Shown here in pieces: positions 32,072-42,622 of a stretch of DNA of 64,000 bases (its first letter is position 1; the number at the start of each line of letters is the position of its first letter). The notes beneath the pieces were generated by a model. The model worked only from the letters and a program-made list of their open reading frames with translations. It did no database searches and was not told the origin of the DNA. A program made the translations under genes and the position numbers. Location: the NCBI GenBank assembly GCA_028274465.1, contig CM051456.1:62854753-62918752 (forward strand), in the 5' to 3' direction. The DNA comes from Plantago ovata (taxonomy: Eukaryota; Streptophyta; Magnoliopsida; Lamiales; Plantaginaceae).

Positions 32072-34339
32072 TCAAAACCAGGGGGTTGGTCTTAAGTAGA
32101 CTTCTTCAGCAAGTTCACCGTTCAAGAATACACTTTTAACATCCATTTGGTAAACAATGAAGTCATTGTGAGCAGCAAAGGCCAAGAAAAGCCTAATTGC
32201 ATCCAATCTTGCAACTGGTGCATAAGACTCATCATAGTCCAATCCTTCAGTTTGACAGTAACCTTGAGCAAGTAAACGTGCTTTATTTCTTGTTACTTCA
32301 CCAGACTCACTCAGTTTGTTTCTGAACACCCACTTTGTACCAATAGCTTTCTTGCCTTCAGCAAGTGGTACAAGTTTCCAGACTTTGTTCCTTTCAAATT
32401 GATCCAAATCTTCTTGCATTGCCTTGATCCATTCAGAATTCTTTAAAGCTTCTTCTATGGTCTTAGGTTCAATTTCGGAAACAAAGCAAGAGAACAATGA
32501 TTCTACTTCTACGACAGTTGCTTCTTCAGCAAGTCCATGAGTAGCAGAAACTTTGGATCTAATCACTTGGCGTTTATCAATATCACCAATCATATCCGTA
32601 GAGGGATGATCGCTAATCCATTTATTAACAGGTTTTATGCTCGTTGGATCTGGATATGTTTGCTCATCAGCATGTGACTCTTCAGCATATACTTGTTCAG
32701 TACTACTGGAATTTTGTGTCTCTGCTGAGATAGGTTCATCAGCAACTGCTTGTTTAGCATTGCTAGATTGTGGTAACTCGTCAGCAGGCACTGGAGGTTG
32801 CATAGTTTCAGCAACTTCCGGAGCAACTGCGTCTTTTGCTGGAAATTCCTTGTCGTGAACTATATTTATCTTGTCATGACTTGGGGGAGGAGAGTCATTG
32901 TCAGAATCATCATTTAGTTCAATTGACTTGGTTTGCCTAGCATTAGATTCAGTTCTTTGCTCATGTATGATTAACTTTTTCATACATTCTGATATTTCTT
33001 CTTCAGCAGGCACTCCTTGTGTTTTTTCATAGAATACAACATGCACTGATTCTTCGATCTTTTGTGCCTTTTTGTTGTAAACTCTAGAAGCTTTACTATG
33101 CAAGGAGTATCCGAGAAATATCTCTTCGTCTGCCTTTGGTTGAAATGTTCTTAGGTATTCTCCACCATTATTAAGAACGAAACACTTACAACCAAATACT
33201 CTTAGATGAGTGATATTAGGAGGCCTTCCAACAAACAACTCATAAGGAGTTTTGTTGTATTCCTTAGTAATCAAACATCTGTGATGAGTGTAACAGGCGG
33301 TATTAATCGCTTCAACCCAGTAAGCCTCACTTATTTCAGTGTCAGCAAGCATTGTTCTTGCGGCTTCTTTCAGCGTACGATTCTTCCGTTCAGCAACACC
33401 GTTTTGTTGTGGTGTCCTTACTGAGGATAACTTATGTTGTATGCCTTTTGAAGTGCAATACTCAGTTATGTACTGGTTTACAAACTCAGTACCATGGTTT
33501 GTCCTTATGACTTTTACCTTGTCATTTTTCATGACTTCAAGCTTATTCAGCAAGTTAGGTATTTCAGTCCTAGTTTCAGATTTGTGCTTGATAAATACTA
33601 CCCAAGTGAATCTTGAATAGTCATCTACCACCACCAGACCATACTTCTTACCAGCATAGCTTGTTGAAGAAGATTCAAACAAGTCCATGTGCAAGAGTTG
33701 TAAAGGTTTTGTAGTTGACGGTACTGCCTTGTTCTTGAAAGAAGATTTGGTTTGCTTTCCTTGCTGACATGCATTGCAAACACCATCCTTCTTAAAAGTA
33801 ACCTTAGGTAATCCAACTACAAGTGCCTTTTTAGACAGCTTATTCAGCGTCTTGAAGTTTAGATGACTTGTTCGTTTATGCCATAACCATACTTTTTCAG
33901 CAAGGCAATCGTGATCTGAGACAAGGCATTTTTCAACGGTTGCTGAAGACCAATCTACGGTGTACAAGCCTCCTGATCTTCTTGCAATCAAAATAACCTT
34001 CTTTGTCTCGAAATCTATAAGTTTACATTCATCACTTTTGATTTTGATGAAGTATCCTTTGTCAGCAAACTAACTCATGCTGAAAAGATTAAACTTAAGA
34101 TTTTTGACATAAAGAACTCCCGTAATGGTAATGCATCCTAACTTCACGTCACCATAGCCTTTTGTAGAAACATAGCCTCCACCAGCAATCCTTATTGTTG
34201 GACCTTTAGACCACCGTCTATAGTTTATAAGGTTATTCTTGTTGCCCGTCATGTGCTTTCCACAACCACTGTCAAAGTGCCAGATTGCATCGTTTGTCTC
34301 TGTGGCTGAATTCTGCACAATCAAGAGCAAACAAGTTAA
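32072..34339 (-). pseudogene. Protease-integrase-RT start of S3
   Basis: WHFDSGCGKHMTG (DSG protease site) starts the region, with one in-frame TAG at 34070-34072. A 639-codon open frame then covers the integrase zinc region ([18 protein letters not shown]), the core ([14 protein letters not shown]), the C-terminal part, a VAE-rich linker and the first RT motifs ([11 protein letters not shown]). The second integrase catalytic residue is asparagine (RTNHGTEF), as in S1 and S2. The pol frame is -1 relative to gag and opens right at the gag stop. Confidence 0.88.
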
Positions 34340-36405
34340 TTATCCAATATTGGATGTCCATTAACATGTTCAAGAATGCGTCCAGTGGAAACCCAAGTCT
34401 TAAGTTTTTCAACTTTGACTTGTTTCCTACTTGCTGAGGAACTAGGAGGTTTTGAGTTGAAAGACTTTTGATTCGTGCTGATCAAGTCCACTTTCTGATG
34501 TGGTGTCTTGCTCGGTTGACCTTTTTGCTGAACATACTTTTCAATAAGTTCTTTCTAGCAAGGTTCCTTCTAGCCCTAGCATTTAGAGTCTTTTCAGAAC
34601 TCTTAGGCTTGATTTTATTCATCTCTTTGAAGTATCTTTGCTGACTTTGCTTATACTCGTGAAAAAGTTGACTATGCTTGGTTTTGAAACCGAGTCCACT
34701 TTTCGGAGAATGCTGAGCTTTTGTGTTAGCAACCTTACTTGATTCACGTTTGTCAGCAAAGGTCTTCTGATTACTTTTAGTAATCTTGCCTTTTGACTTA
34801 ACAAATTGCTTTTCAGGAACTTGTTTGGCGGAATGCTTTACAGCATCATTCTTCTTTATAGTTTGCTTCTCAGCAACCTGTTTTCCTTTTAAAGTCTTGT
34901 TACTTTGAGTAGCAACAGCGGGCTTTATGGTCGTAGGTACTTGATTGCATGTTTCAGCAACCTTAGATTGACCAAACTGATAGAGTTCTGGTTGACCACT
35001 ATCAGTAGCTCATACGAAGGAAATCGGTGATTTGTCTTTACTCAAGATTTCTACGTCATCACCTTCATACGTTGCACCTAAACCTTCTTTCTGAGATGGA
35101 TCTCTCAAATAAGAGTTTAGTTCAGTCAGCGTATTACTTGCATCAGCATAAGATTTGAAATTGATTTTCATCTTTTTCATTTCTTGGATTTCAGCAAGTA
35201 ACTTTAGAATTGAGGACTGATACTCTTCCAATTCTAATGCCATTTGAGAATTCTTCTCTGTAGCTTCAGCAATCAACTTCTTAAGACGCCTTATTTCAAC
35301 ATCCTTTTCTTCTGTCTCTTCCTTCAGTAAGATATACTTTTCAGTAGTCTGCTTGGTCAGAGTTTCAGCAATCTGTAGTTTCTCTTGCTGTCTGCTTAGA
35401 GTTTTCTCAAATCTCTCGATTTCTCCTTGAATCTTGTCAAGGTCAATCTCGTCTTCACTTTCTGAGTTTGATTCAGAGGTAGGGTTGTTTACCTGACCGG
35501 ACATGAGGCAGAACTCGTAGTTTGACACATCTGGATAATCTTCCATAGCTATTCCACACACTTCTTTGCCAATCTCTACGTCTAGAGTGGTTTCTTCATC
35601 GTCAGTGTCTGAGCTTTCATCCTCACTGTCTTCGGAGCTAGTATCAATGCACAATGCATCGATTTTTGCTTGAAGCTTCTTCTTTTCTTCAGCAATAAAA
35701 GCTCTTTTGAACTTCTTCTTCTTTTCAGCAGATTTACCTTTCAGCAAAGGGCAATTTGCTTTGAAGTGTCCAGGCTTTTTGCAGTAAAAACAGAGATCAT
35801 TTCCAACTGCTGGTTCTTCTGATGAAGTTGCTTGCTGAGCTTGCTTGTTTAGCGAGCTAGTCTCATTCTTGTACTTATGGTAGTTGTTACCAAGATTCTT
35901 TTTCAGCTTCTCTTTTGCTTTTCGCCTTTCAAGTTCCTTACTAATGAATTTCTTCATGTTTTTGACAACTAAAGAGTTTTCATGAGCAGGCTCTTTATCA
36001 TTCTTCTTTTCAGAAGATGACGGCTTTGCAGCAAGAGCAATGTTTTGCGATTTTTCAGCGAACACATTTTCTCTTTGCTTTGTCTCGTAGTTGACAGTAG
36101 CAAGATGAGAGAACAACTCTGTTGGTGTAATGTCTGGCATTCCTTGATTATAGTAGAAGTTCTGAGTGTGGATCCATTCTTGGTTCAGACTTCTGATGAT
36201 GGTTTTCACCCTCTAAGAATCTGAGTAAAGATTTCCAACACCCAAGGCTGCCATTTCACTAACAAGAGTTGTGAATCTGAAGTCCAAGTCTTCCAGTGAC
36301 TCATTAGTACCTTGTTTAAAGTTCTGGAACTTTAACTTCAGCACTTCAAGTTTGTTTTCCTTGGTTTTGTCAGATCCAGCACAAAGATCTTGAACCATTT
36401 TCCAA
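34336..36405 (-). pseudogene. Gag of S3, N-terminus missing
   Basis: It starts inside the capsid region (WKMVQDLC) at the breakpoint. It has one in-frame TAG at 36210-36212, then a 399-codon open stretch with a CCHC knuckle (CFYCKKPGHFKANC), a basic KKKKFKR segment, an acidic S/D/E stretch and a clear coiled coil. A TGA near 35010 replaces a codon read as R in S2 and P in S1. The ORF ends at the conserved HPILDN stop. Confidence 0.87.
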
Positions 36406-37096
36406 GGGAATCAGATGGAAAATAAAAAGAGTAAAGAGGATCAAAACTCCTTTGGGACTCATAGGTGGGTGCATGGACCAGAACGTAGGAGTCAAGATCA
36501 AGAGTATCTGCCGCAATTGATTCAAAGACACCAAAATATTCAGAGATTGGCTCCTCGACCTCAACACAACTTACGCCATCACCTTCTGACTCAAGTGAAG
36601 CAATGGATTCAGTTATTACTTCCTCCACGACTTCCTCTTGACCATCAACTTCGACATCCGCAAGTAAGGACGTGGAATCCAAGCTAAGCACTGAGGAGAC
36701 TTCATCAATGGATTCTTCTCCACATTCCTCTTCATCAGCAATGTCGATTTCTGGTGGCTGACTACTGAAGCGAGACGTCCATGCCCTTGTCCCGGGAGGT
36801 GAGTCCCTATCCCAATGTTTCAGAAACTTGCTGGTTACTTCACCCCAAGTGCGCAACGATTCTTCCGGCGGGATTCTGAGCCATCTTCGAGCGTACCCTT
36901 TCAAGGCTCCCATAAATCCTCTCATACAAAGTTGTTCATGTGATAAGATAACCCCCTCCTCATTCTCACGAGGTATCCTCAACACACCTTCCTCGTACGT
37001 GTCTAAGAACCCTCTTGGATCATCAACCATTGAAAACATGGAGAGAATGGAGTAGTACGAAGGATCAAGGTCATAATTCCTGCAATCGTCATCCAA
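36406..37096 (-). pseudogene. Gag-like protein of G3, truncated
   Basis: Open from ATG 37096 to the breakpoint. It shows a gag-type core (FLDTYEEGV, GYARRWLRIPPEE, TWGEVTSKFLKHW) but lacks the CCHC knuckle and turns into a long acidic tail (E/D/S/V). It resembles the G6 protein (SYEEEIERIP, GYEPRRW) rather than G2 gag. Such short gag-like proteins are typical of non-autonomous gypsy derivatives. The last residues before the S3 fusion are YSFYFPSD. Confidence 0.7.
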
Positions 37097-37457
37097 TGTT
37101 ATGCAAGGCCCTCAAGCCATCACATACCGGGGCAACGATGGTTGACTCATCCTTCAAATAACTAGTTTCTGCACAGGAGGAAACAAGAAACCAAGGAGCA
37201 GAATCCACAAAAGAAAAACAAAAACATGCAAAGAAAAGCACAAAGAGTGCAAACAAACAGAATGTAACCGAGAACTTCGAGAGAACAAGCACGCAAGATA
37301 ACCGAGATCAGATTAGATGAATCTTCTGAAAAAGATAGGGGGGAAGAAATAGGGTAAGAAAGTGAGATTTTCTGAGAGCAAACCCCCAGAGCCTGTTCTT
37401 CTGTAGGGAATTGAATGCTGAAAATGTAAATAAGCTAAACAGAAAAAATGAGTATAC

Positions 37458-37475
37458 TCCCCGGCAGCGGCGCCA
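37458..37475 (-). other. Primer binding site of G3
   Basis: TGGCGCCGCTGCCGGGGA on the minus strand, three bases from the LTR, one base different from G2 and G6. The leader from here to the gag start (37457-37097) has no other feature seen. Confidence 0.88.
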
Positions 37476-37478
37476 ATT

Positions 37479-38654
37479 TGATGAACCGGAATTTGTCTAA
37501 TTAATCATATAAATTTGTATTAAGCCAAAGGCAATTCACAACTACAACGAAAACCGTAGTGTAGCAGTAAAATAACCTCGAGTGTCGATCTCTAAGGACT
37601 ATAACTAGCTTTATCTAATCTAACTTAAGAATATAAAATCAACAGACTACTTAGCAAAGGTTTTTCTTAACAGATGATGGAGATTGATGATAGTATTGTC
37701 ATTCAAAGCATAGCAGGTTAATAATCATGCATGAAGTCCCCGGTTTTGCATAGAGATCTTTGATCAATGAATTGTCCAGTTGTGTTCCGTAATTATTCAA
37801 CACTACGAAGATAGAGGTTTTAGATAGATCAAAGAAATAAAGCAATAACTCAAAGTATAATGCGCGATATAGCCATTAGCATAATTATTAACCCTTCGCT
37901 AAGAAATCACATACTATCACCAACGAGAAGTTTAGCTACTCATAGATGTCATGCAATCAACAGAAATCATAGCACGAATGAATGAAAACATGTTGAAAGA
38001 TATATAAATATAAATAGAAAAACTGTAAGATACAATGTTACCGAAGGTTGTCAATCTCCGAAGAATCGCGATCTTACAAGCTCCAAAACGCTAAGAAAAA
38101 GTATCTCCTAAGCTAAGAATCCCCAGAACAGGCTTTGGAGAATTCCTACCTAAAACTAATGAAAAAGGTGAGAGAAAAGGTCTGAGAAAGTATGAAAAAC
38201 AGAGAAAACTGAGCAACTATATATAGTGATTCGGCAGGTGTGGAGCGAGTCGCCCCACACACCGGGCGATTCGCCCCACGTCCCGGGCGACTCGCCCGTG
38301 AGGTTTTTTCGGCCTTTTACGCGTTTTCGACGTGTTTTTTGATTTCTTTTCCTTTCCGGACTCGGTTTTTGCCTTCTAGTGACCTTTTAGCCTTCAGACT
38401 CGACCCCTAGACTTCAAATCCTATCCGAAATCTTCTGGATACTCCAAATAGGCCTTCGGAACACCAATTCCTTGTCTACTTCAATATAATTGCCCGGAAA
38501 ACCTCGTTTTTCACCCAAAACCTGTAAAATACAAACTAAAGGGAAACGTGACACTATTCTAGTAAAATGCACTAAAATATAGCTAAATTAACATAGAGGA
38601 TAGCTAAAATAGGTGAAAAAGACTCAAATGAAAGTGTAAAATACACGTTCATCA
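37479..38654 (-). repeat. 5' LTR of G3
   Basis: 1176 bp, TGATGAACGTG to GGTTCATCA on the minus strand. Three GCG-N3-CGC sites (AGT, ATT or ACT centres) at about 38240-38300 lie next to a TATATATAG motif. Confidence 0.9.
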
Positions 38655-40088
38655 GACACTTCAAAGCAAATTGTCCTTTGCTGAAAGGCAAATCTGCTGA
38701 AAAGAAGAAGAAGTTCAAAAGAGCTTTTATTGCTGAAGAAAAGAAGAAGCTTCAAGCAAAAATCGATGCGCTATGCATTGATACTAGCTCCGAAGACAGT
38801 GAGGAAGAAAGCTCAGACACTGAAGATGAAGAAGCCACTCTTGACGTAGATATTGGCAAGGAAGTTTGGGGAATAGCCATGGAAGCTTATCCAGATGTGT
38901 CAAACTACGAATTTTGCCTCATGGCCGGTCAGGTAAACAGTCCTACCTCTGACTCTGACTCAGAAAGTGAATGAGATTGACCTTGACAAGATTCAAGGAG
39001 AAATCGAAAGATTTGAGAAAACTCTGAGCAAATAGCAAGAGAAACTACAGAATGCTGAAACTCTGACCAAGCAGACTACTGAAAAATACGTATTGGTGAA
39101 GGAAGAAACAGAAAAGAAAGATGTTGAAATATTGCATCTTAAGAAGTTGATTGCTGAAGCTACAGAGAAAAATTCTCAGATGGCAATAGAATTGGAAGAA
39201 TATCAGTCCTCAATTCTAAAGTTACTTGCTGAAATACAAGAAATGAAAAAGATGAAAATCAATTTCAAATCTTATGCTGATGCAAGTAATACGCTGACTG
39301 AACTAAACTCTTATCTGAGAGATCCATCTCAGAAAGAAGGTTTAGGTGCAACGTATGAAGGTGATGACGTAATAATCTTGAGTAAAGACAAATCACCAAT
39401 TACCTTTGTACGTGCAACTGATAGTGGTCAACCAGAACTCTATCAGATTGGTCAATCTAAGGTTGCTGAAAAATACAATCAAGTACCTACGACCGTAAAG
39501 CCCGCTGTTGCTACTCAATGTAACAAGACTTTAAAAGGAAAACAGGTTGCTGAAAAGCAAACTGTAAAGAAAAAGGATGTTGTAAAGCATTCCGCCAAAT
39601 AAGTTGCTGAAAAGCAATTTGTTAAGTCAAAAGGCAAGATTACTAAAAGTAATCAGAAGACCTTTGCTGACAAACCTGAATCAAGTAAGGTTGGTGTGAC
39701 GAAAGCTCATCATTCTCCAAAAAGTGGACTCGGTTTCAAAACCAAGCAAAGTCAACTTTTTCATGAGTATAAGCAAAGTCAGCAAAGATACTTCAAACAG
39801 ATGAACAAAACCAAGCCTAAGAGTTCTGACAAGACTCAAAATGCTAGGGCTAGAAGGAACCTTGCTAGAAAAGAACTTACTGAAAAGTATGTTCAGCAAA
39901 CAGGTCAACTGAGCAAGACACCACATCAAAAAGTGGATTTGATCAGCACGAATCAAAAGTCTTTCGGCTAAAAACCTCCTAGTTCCTCAGCAAGTAGAAA
40001 ACAAGTCAAAGTTGAAAAACTTAAGACTTGGGTTTCCACTGGACGCATTCTTGAACATGTTAATGGACATCCAATATTGGATAATTAA
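38655..40088 (+). pseudogene. Gag C-terminal part of S2
   Basis: Begins within the zinc knuckle (HFKANC) right after the G3 LTR. The KKKKFKR segment, acidic stretch, coiled coil and VAEKQ repeats follow S3. Stops (for example at 38972-38974 and 39600-39602) and frame changes break it. It ends with HPILDN and TAA at 40086-40088. Confidence 0.83.
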
Positions 40089-41166
40089 CTTGTTTGCTCT
40101 TGATTGTGCAGACTTCAGCCACGGAGACAAAAGATGCAATCTGGCACTTTAACAGTGGTTGTGGAAAGCACATGACGAGCAACAAGAATAACCTTATAAA
40201 CTATAGACGGTGGTCTAAAGGTCCAACAATAAGGTTTGCTGGTGGAGGCTCTGGTTCTACAAAAGGCTACGGTGACGTGAAGTTAGGATGCATTACCATT
40301 TCGGAAGTTCTTTATGTCAAAAATCTTAAGTTTAACCTTTTCAGCATGAGTCAATTTGCTGATAAAGGATACTTCATCAAAATCAAAAGTGATGAATGTA
40401 AACTTATAGACTTTGAGACAAAGAAGGTTATTATGGTTGCTACAAGATCAGGAGGCTTGTACACTGTAGATTGGTCTTCAGCAATCGTTGAAAAATGCAT
40501 TGTCTCAGATCACGATTGCCTTGCTGAAAAAGCATGGTTATGGCATAAACGAACAAGTCACCTAAACTTCAAGACGCTGAATAAGCTGTCTAAAAAGGCA
40601 CTTGTAGTTGGAATACCTAAGGTTACTTTCAAGAAGGATGGTGTTTGCAGTGCATGTCATCAAGGAAAGCAAACCAAATCTTCTTTTAAGAACAAGGCAG
40701 TACCGTCAACTACAAAACCTTTACAACTCTTGCACATGGACTTGTTTGAATCTTCTTCAACAAGCTATGCGTGTAAGAAGTATGGTCTGGTGGTGGTAGA
40801 TGACTATTAAAGATTCACTTGGGTAGTATTTATCAAACACAAATCTGAAACAAGGACTGAAATACCTAACTTGTTGAATAAGCTTGAAGTCATGAAAAAT
40901 GACAAGGTAAAAGTCATAAGGACAAACCATGGTACTGAGTTTGTAAACCAGTACATAACTGAGTATTGCACTTCAAAAGGCATACAACATCAGTTATCCT
41001 CAGTAAGGACACCACAACAAAACAGTGTTGCTGAAAGGAAGAATCGCACCCTAAAAGAAGCCGCAAGAACAATGCTTGCTGACACTGAAATAAGTGAGGC
41101 TTACTGGGTTGAAGCGATTAATACCACCTGTTACACTCAAAACAGATGTCTGATTACTAAGGAATA
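40085..41166 (+). pseudogene. Protease-integrase of S2, interrupted by G4
   Basis: The protease site reads FNSGCGKHM, with N for the catalytic D. The integrase zinc region and core follow, with RTNHGTEF again and NSVAERKN for the glutamate motif. A TAA lies at 40808-40810. G4 inserted after TKEY; the frame resumes at 46716 with KKTPYELF. Confidence 0.85.
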
Positions 41167-41477
41167 TGATGAATGTGTATTTTACACTTTCATTCGAGTC
41201 TTTTTCACCTATTTTAGCTATCCTCTATGTTAATTTAGCTATATTTTAGTACATTTTATTAGAATAGTGTCACGTTTCCCTTTAGATTTTATTTTACAGG
41301 TTTTGGTTGAAATTCGGAGATTACCGGGCAATTATATTGAAGTCTACAAGGAATTGGTGTTCCAGAAGCCTATTTGGAGTATCTGAAGGTTTCCGGATAG
41401 GATTTGGAGTCTAGGGGCCGAATCTGGAGGTTAGAAGGCTACTAGAAGTCATAAACCGAGTCCGAAAAGGTGAAGAA
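41167..41477 (+). repeat. 5' LTR of G4, first 310 bp only
   Basis: TGATGAATGTG onward, matching 45457-45769. It stops at GTGAAGAA, before the palindrome cluster and TATA box. Confidence 0.9.
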
Positions 41478-41748
41478 CGTGTCAGATTCAGTCAAATAAA
41501 TTTGTAATTAGCCAAAGGCAATCCACAACTACAACGAAAACCGTAGTGTAGTAGTAGAATGACTCGAGTGTCGTTCTCTAAGGACTATACTAGCTTTATC
41601 AAATCTAATTAAGAATATAAAACAGCAGATAGAAAGCAAATAGGGGGTTTCAAGCAGATGATGGAGATTGGTGATAGTATGGTCCTTCTTAACATAATGG
41701 GTCGATAATCATGCATAAATTCCTCGGTCTTGCATAGAGATCTTTGAA
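41478..41748 (-). repeat. Inverted copy of LTR 3' end inside G4
   Basis: Reverse complement of the last part of the LTR (about 46439-46709), joined to the forward LTR start through a short GAA overlap. The far side joins the leader array at ATCGCCCC. The PBS and everything up to the array are lost. Confidence 0.88.
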
Positions 41749-41750
41749 AT

Positions 41751-41849
41751 CGCCCCACGACCAGAGCGCGCGCGCGCGCTCTGGGCGTGCGGGGCGGCTA
41801 GCCCCGCGCGCGGGGCTGTCCGCCCCAGGTGTGGGGCGAACCGCCCCAC
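41751..41849 (+). repeat. GC-rich palindrome array of G4
   Basis: Contains a perfect 24-bp palindrome at 41761-41784 (CCAGAGCGCGCG and its complement), related sites (GGGGCGGCTAGCCCC, GGGGCTGTCCGCCCC) and GGGGCGAACCGCCCC. The AAC centre is also used in both sites of this element's 3' LTR. Confidence 0.85.
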
Positions 41850-42079
41850 ACTTCCAGAACACTAAAATCGGGGGTTTCTTCCCCAAACCCCCATTTTCCT
41901 CCATTTTCATCCTCCAAACTCCAAAATTTCCTCCATATTCAAAATAACTTCAAATCTTCATAACTTCTTCATCTCTCCATCATTTTGTGTGTTCTTTAGC
42001 TTCATTCGAAGCCCGTTGCATGTTCTTTCATTCTATCCGAACAAATTTTGGCCTAGCTCATTCAATTTCCGGATTTGAG

Positions 42080-42617
42080 GTATTATCACATGAACCCTAA
42101 TTTTTACAATTTGGGGATTTTTTGATTTATGCTTCAATTAGGCTTGTATGATGTATGGGTTGATGATTTATGTGATTAGATTCGTTATTCATTGTCAATT
42201 ACATGTTCAATTAGGCTTGGTTTGATGATTTGAGATTTTGCTAATTGGATGATATATGTCTTGTTAGGAGATTGTCTCTCTTACTTTCATTCCTTGTTTA
42301 AACATGTGTTTATTGATATGAAATTGATGGATGTATTAGGAGAATGCATGATAGTTGAGATTGAGGATTTATGCTAGAAAGTGATTTTTATGATATGGAT
42401 TAAACCTTGTGATTCAAGGCATTTGTTGTTAGCAAAAGCATAATGTGATATGTTATTGTAGTAGGTACATTGATATGTTATGTAATGAATTAGCTAGACT
42501 AGGCTTTGGGATTTTGAGGAGTTGGATTTTTGAGAATTTTACTCGTTTGTTCACTCGTTAATTTACATATGCATAGGTCTTTTTTGCATCGTACAAGATA
42601 CTAATTGCTGTTTGTAG
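42080..42617 (+). other. Predicted 538-bp leader intron of G4
   Basis: Donor TTGAG|GTATTA, acceptor GTTTGTAG ending 42617, with TACTAAT upstream. The ATG follows six bases later. Position and length agree with G1, G2 and G7. Confidence 0.6.
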
Positions 42618-42622
42618 GAATC

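Larger units (their letters stand above)
22876..36405 (-). mobile_element. Sirevirus S3, near complete but lacking its 5' end
   Basis: Minus strand, high to low coordinates: gag from residue WKMVQDLC onward, protease, integrase, RT, RNase H, hairpin array, envelope-like region, long terminal ORF, polypurine tract, 3' LTR. The 5' LTR, PBS and gag start are missing: at 36405 gag sequence joins directly to G3. Only a few stops and two pol frameshifts interrupt the coding region, so it is the youngest-looking Sirevirus in the window. Confidence 0.9.
36406..38654 (-). mobile_element. Athila-like element G3, 5' part
   Basis: Minus strand: 5' LTR (38654-37479), PBS with CTG variant, leader, and a gag-like ORF cut at 36406 where S3 gag begins. 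The outer LTR end touches S2 gag at GACACTTCAAAG, consistent with insertion in S2. Its 3' half is missing. Confidence 0.8.

Noticed and set aside
36415..37096. Host gene on the minus strand
   Set aside because: It follows a PBS and LTR in the expected place and shares the gag core with G6.
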